From Krasilnikovozyma curviuscula (lineage: Eukaryota; Basidiomycota; Tremellomycetes; Cystofilobasidiales; Mrakiaceae): a stretch of 24,185 nucleotides of DNA. The stretch lies in NCBI GenBank assembly GCA_014825775.1, contig MVAQ01000283.1, forward strand, positions 1 through 24,185. Reading direction: 5' to 3'. Within the stretch, counting starts at the first letter, position 1; each line of letters begins with the position of its first letter. The notes under the pieces were generated by a model, which made no database searches, had not been told where the DNA came from, and was given only the letters and a program-made list of their open reading frames with translations. Of the stretch, positions 20,627-24,185 are shown piece after piece. The position numbers were made by a program, and so were the translations under genes.

Positions 20627-20719
20627 GACTGGGTGGTTTAGTGGTAAAATTGGCGCTTGCCATTTCGAGTGATTATCTCTGGATTGCGCCAGCCCCGGGT
20701 TCGATTCCCGGTCCAGTCA
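20627..20719 (+). tRNA. tG(GCC): tRNA-Gly (anticodon GCC) with intron
   Basis: The cloverleaf is complete. The acceptor stem GACTGGG pairs with TCCAGTC (one G-T). The D stem is GTTT/AAAT with loop AGTGGTA. The anticodon stem is GGCGC/GCGCC with GCC at 20659-20661. The T arm is CCGGG-TTCGATT-CCCGG and the discriminator is A. A 22-base intron occupies 20663-20684, directly after position 37 as in canonical nuclear tRNAs. Internal A box (20634-20644) and B box (20698-20708) are good matches, and a T4 terminator follows. Confidence 0.93.
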
Positions 20720-20723
20720 TTTT
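20720..20723 (+). terminator. RNA polymerase III T4 terminator of the tRNA
   Basis: Four T residues immediately after the discriminator base. This is short for a fungal Pol III terminator but correctly placed. Confidence 0.6.
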
Positions 20724-21128
20724 GCTACATTCTCTGCTTCGACTCTTTTCTCCCACTGCCGGTTTTGGTTGATCGTTAGTTGTTTTGGTAACGCCAGCAG
20801 GGAACATTTTTACATTGCGCTATCTCGTTTTAGTAGCAATGACGGCATTGCCCTCTTTCATTTCCCTTAGGCTTACTTGCAGTCAAATTCACTCTCAAAA
20901 GAACAGGGTATCATGCTAAATGTAAGACGTGGAGATACGGGGGATATCAAAGGTGATTGAGGGTGAATTCCAAGAAAGAGCGTGGGTGACCAAGGTGAGT
21001 GAAGAAACAAAAACAAGAGAGACCAAGTCTAAAGTAGTACAGGAGGTTATCATAAAGTGCATGTGGCGACGCAGCCGATAGTTGCGTTGCGTTGATAAGA
21101 GGTATCGGAAAGAGAGAAGTTCATGCGA
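20724..21128. other. Spacer between tRNA and the MAP kinase 3' end
   Basis: About 400 bases without a supported gene. It should include the 3' UTR of the minus-strand MAP kinase. Nothing else is recognised. Confidence 0.6.
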
Positions 21129-23141
<2,013 letters not shown>

Positions 23142-23756
23142 GGCTGTCTACTTGAAATGCTACCTGAGCTGAAGACTGAAGAGAAGAGAAAAAGATGGAA
23201 TGGAAGGGACGACAGAGGAGATGGTGGTTAGGATGAAACTCGCAGAGGGGCAAATTTCCACAGGACAAGCCAGGGGCACTGGCGGCGCTGTTCGACAGCG
23301 TTTCAGAACCAACTCCTACCGAGGGGGAGGGGCAATAAGATTTGTCGTTGTCTGGCCGAAGGAAACCCTTGAGGGTCTCACTGAGAGAACTACCCAAACA
23401 AACCTCAAGCTAGAGAAACGTCGTCACAGAAAGAGAACACCAGAAGTAAACAGACGTGCATCTTTACTTTCCAGGTCACAGGCAAAGGGACTAAGAGCAT
23501 TTTTTCTCCATTGACCGCTGTCACTGTAGATGGACCCACAAGTGTCTGCTTGATGAAGGTGGAACAAAAAGCACTTTTCGAATCTGGACATTAGATTCAG
23601 TACGAGGGGAGGAGATTGAGAAACAATGGTTTCAAGGGGCGGTTGCAGCCCACTGATTTGTCCGACAAGGACGTCATTATATCAATACAAAGAGAGCACA
23701 TTACGGAAGTCGTCAATACACAAAGTAAAAATCCAAGATCGTTAACTATTAGTAGG
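23142..23756. promoter_or_regulatory. Intergenic region: MAP kinase promoter and Ctr 3' flank
   Basis: About 615 bases. Adjacent to the MAPK start it is purine-rich on the plus strand (pyrimidine-rich in the MAPK sense) and includes GGGAGGGG (23325-23332), which reads as a CCCCT STRE-like core on the MAPK strand. Open frames of about 100 codons on both strands overlap each other and look like composition artefacts. No further gene is supported. Confidence 0.5.
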
Positions 23757-24185
23757 TCAGTGGTGGAAACCATGGTGGTCATGACCAGCCGCGCAGAATC
23801 TTCCAAAGTAGATCTCTCCAATGATGACTCCCAGACAGACGCAAAGGAAGAAATAGAAATTGAATGTCCTGAAGATGATTTGTCAGTTTGATGGCAGAAA
23901 AACGACGTGGAAAGACAAACTTACATCACAGCCAACATCAATATGTAATGCACAGCCGTCTGGAGCCCTTGAAGGGCACCTCGGGGAATGTCATGCGATG
24001 GAATGAACGGCAACGCCCATCGAGCTTTTCGAGAGGGCATCATGTCTAGGATGGATGGGAGTGGGTCGTTGTAGATGGCCTCGCTGTGCAAACTTGGTTG
24101 ACCGTCGACTCCAGCCCCAGCAGTAGTCGCAAGAATAGCCTCTGGGTCGGTGTTTCTGGAGGTGAGTGGTTCTTTGATTGAAGCG
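23757..24185 (-). CDS. Ctr-family copper transporter, C-terminal part (partial)
   Basis: The gene runs leftward on the minus strand from beyond the right edge. Visible exons are 24185-23925 (86 codons, first base belonging to a split codon) and 23868-23757, joined across a 56-base intron (23869-23924). The second exon ends at TGA. The transmembrane 2 region reads GLQTAVHYILMLAVMTFNFYFFL and contains the MxxxM copper-selectivity motif. Transmembrane 3 has the GxxxG packing motif (GVIIGEIYFGR). Both are hallmarks of trimeric Ctr high-affinity Cu(I) channels. The tail FCAAGHDHHGFHH is rich in Cys and His, fitting the cytosolic copper-binding end. The Met-rich extracellular N-terminus and TM1 lie outside the window, so plasma-membrane Ctr1 and vacuolar Ctr2 types cannot be told apart. 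Confidence 0.92.

Noticed and set aside
23200..23514. 104-codon plus-strand frame and the overlapping 101-codon minus-strand frame (23092-23397)
   Set aside because: Purine/pyrimidine-biased promoter sequence upstream of the MAP kinase, open on both strands with no family match.
23616..23891. 91-codon plus-strand frame near the right end
   Set aside because: It is antisense to the terminal exon of the Ctr transporter, whose MxxxM/GxxxG motifs show the minus strand is coding.

Overview
The window looks like nuclear DNA of a basidiomycete fungus, most likely a tremellomycete (Cryptococcus/Kwoniella-like). The protein genes are compact and closely packed on both strands. They are cut by many short GT..AG introns, about 50-125 nt long with one of about 167 nt. 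The best family matches are fungal: a Fus3/Kss1-type MAP kinase, a class I cAMP phosphodiesterase and a Pep12-type syntaxin. The genus is an inference; no ribosomal or mating-type marker is present. All exon models below were built by hand from reading frame, splice consensus and protein-family continuity.

Layout, left to right. (1) 1-232: 3' end of a Cus2/HTATSF1-like splicing factor (+). (2) 930-2608 and 3293-4895: two tandem zinc alcohol dehydrogenases (+), both 366 aa, with different intron positions. (3) 5080-6257: an S66 LD-carboxypeptidase/MccF-type serine peptidase (-), convergent with the second ADH. It is divergent from (4) 6476-7602, a membrane-anchored cytochrome b5/MAPR heme protein (+). 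(5) 7795-9533: a mitochondrial TPR membrane protein resembling the i-AAA adaptor Mgr3 (+). It is convergent with (6) 9867-13464, a 977-aa cyclic nucleotide phosphodiesterase (-) whose N-terminal half resembles a degenerate receiver domain. (7) 13465-15148: about 1.7 kb without a recognisable gene. (8) 15149-17100: phosphoglycerate kinase in ten exons, one of only 15 nt (+). It is convergent with (9) 17291-18678, a Pep12-like syntaxin (-). (10) 18764-20401: a leucine-rich-repeat protein with an F-box-like C-terminus (+). (11) 20627-20719: a tRNA-Gly(GCC) with a 22-nt intron (+). (12) 21129-23141: the Fus3/Kss1/Cpk1-type MAP kinase with an unusual N-terminal extension (-). (13) 23757-24185: the C-terminal part of a Ctr copper transporter (-), running off the right edge.

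Functional picture. The set is mostly housekeeping: carbon metabolism (PGK and two ADHs for glycolysis and fermentation), signalling (cAMP phosphodiesterase and pheromone/filamentation MAPK), endosomal trafficking, mitochondrial quality control, heme/steroid and copper handling. I found no mobile element, CRISPR array, secondary-metabolite cluster or clearly new multi-gene system. The points most worth a second look are the intron discordance and possible gene conversion between the ADH copies, the bacterial-type S66 peptidase, the receiver-like region of the phosphodiesterase and the extended MAPK N-terminus.
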